Source of the DNA: Acaudatibacter sp963835495
GTDB taxonomy: Bacteria; Pseudomonadota; Alphaproteobacteria; Caulobacterales; Caulobacteraceae
NCBI GenBank assembly: GCA_963835495.1
Contig: CAWIFQ010000003.1
Span: forward strand, 682,001 to 746,000
Reading direction: 5' to 3'
DNA length: 64,000 bases
Part shown: in pieces, positions 63,747-64,000 of the stretch
How positions within the stretch are numbered: the stretch's first letter is position 1
Layout: every line of letters starts with the position of its first letter
Notes under the pieces: model-generated
The model's input: only the letters and a program-made list of their open reading frames with translations
Database searches by the model: none
Told to the model about the DNA's origin: nothing
Made by a program: the position numbers and the translations under genes

Positions 63747-64000
63747 CGGCGTTGGAACTCCGGAGACATCAGCAGGATGGCCAGGCCCTCTTCGCGGGTC
63801 TCGGCCCGCGAGATGGCGGTGGCGACGAGCGGCGTCAGGCGGTCGCCGAGGGCGTCGCTGGCGAGCTGGGAAGGATCGCGCCCGTTCAGGGCCCTGGCGG
63901 CCAGGCCCTGCGCCCAGGCCATCCGCTTGATCACCGCGTCCGGCGCGCACCACACCTCGGCCTCCTCGGGCCAGCCCTTTGGCGAGGGCGCGCTGAACGG
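63743..64000 (-). CDS. DUF1800 family protein, C-terminal part (runs off right edge)
   Basis: The last about 85 residues (GWPEEAEVWCAPDAVIKRMA ... LLMSPEFQRR) match the DUF1800 C-terminus. DUF1800-DUF1501 gene pairs are common; their joint role is unknown. Stop overlaps the DUF1501 ATG by 4 bases. Confidence 0.85.
   Translation of the reverse strand, partial: PFSAPSPKGWPEEAEVWCAPDAVIKRMAWAQGLAARALNGRDPSQLASDALGDRLTPLVATAISRAETREEGLAILLMSPEFQRR

Overview
The window is GC-rich alphaproteobacterial DNA. The gene content (OprP-type porin, GTG/TTG starts, RarA, DUF1501/DUF1800 pair, chained overlapping ribosomal genes) and the protein sequences point to the family Caulobacteraceae, probably Phenylobacterium or a close relative. 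This is judged by eye; no search was run. No rRNA, CRISPR array, prophage or insertion sequence was seen. There is one tRNA (Trp).

Layout. 0-8.6 kb holds accessory genes: an edge-truncated winged-helix/ATPase regulator, a secreted alpha/beta hydrolase, an ArsR-SRPBCC-DUF899 operon, small membrane proteins, an ECF sigma factor with its partners, and panB. 8.7-14.3 kb is a sulfate uptake operon (porin, sulfate-binding protein, CysT, CysW, CysA). 14.3-18.7 kb on the minus strand is a four-gene efflux or lipoprotein-type ABC system (HlyD adaptor, ATPase, two FtsX-like permeases), divergent from a BlaI/MecI-type repressor that has two palindromic operators in front of it. 19.8-33.4 kb is tRNA-Trp, secE-nusG, an inserted minus-strand esterase, rplKA, rplJL and rpoBC. 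33.4-35.0 kb is a short minus-strand island (DUF3617 protein and a proline-rich TonB-like protein). 35.3-49.4 kb is the complete S10-spc-alpha series from rpsJ to rplQ, including secY, adk and rpoA. The str genes (rpsL, rpsG, fusA, tuf) that often sit in between are absent here. 49.4-64 kb is accessory and housekeeping: two VOC proteins, a YjbR-like protein, a second ArsR-SRPBCC pair, three tandem MFS transporters, an HtrA protease, rarA, two RluA-family pseudouridine synthases coupled to a TPR/2OG-oxygenase protein, and a DUF1501-DUF1800 pair cut by the right edge.

The outstanding anomaly is a very high density of small indels. I count about 50 frame changes, about 45 of them between 36.2 and 49.1 kb, in genes that cannot be dispensable (secY about 11, adk 7). 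Nearly all are single-base insertions, and where placement is unambiguous the extra base lies between two codons. Restoring frame gives full-length conserved proteins every time, so I annotate these as genes, not pseudogenes. A consensus or assembly artefact is the leading explanation. It should be excluded with reads before any biological reading. Regulatory signals worth keeping include a probably leaderless ArsR promoter with an embedded operator, the BlaI-type tandem operators, a perfect palindrome before the sulfate operon, promoters for rplJL and rpsM-rplQ, four good terminators, and a family of palindromic intergenic elements.
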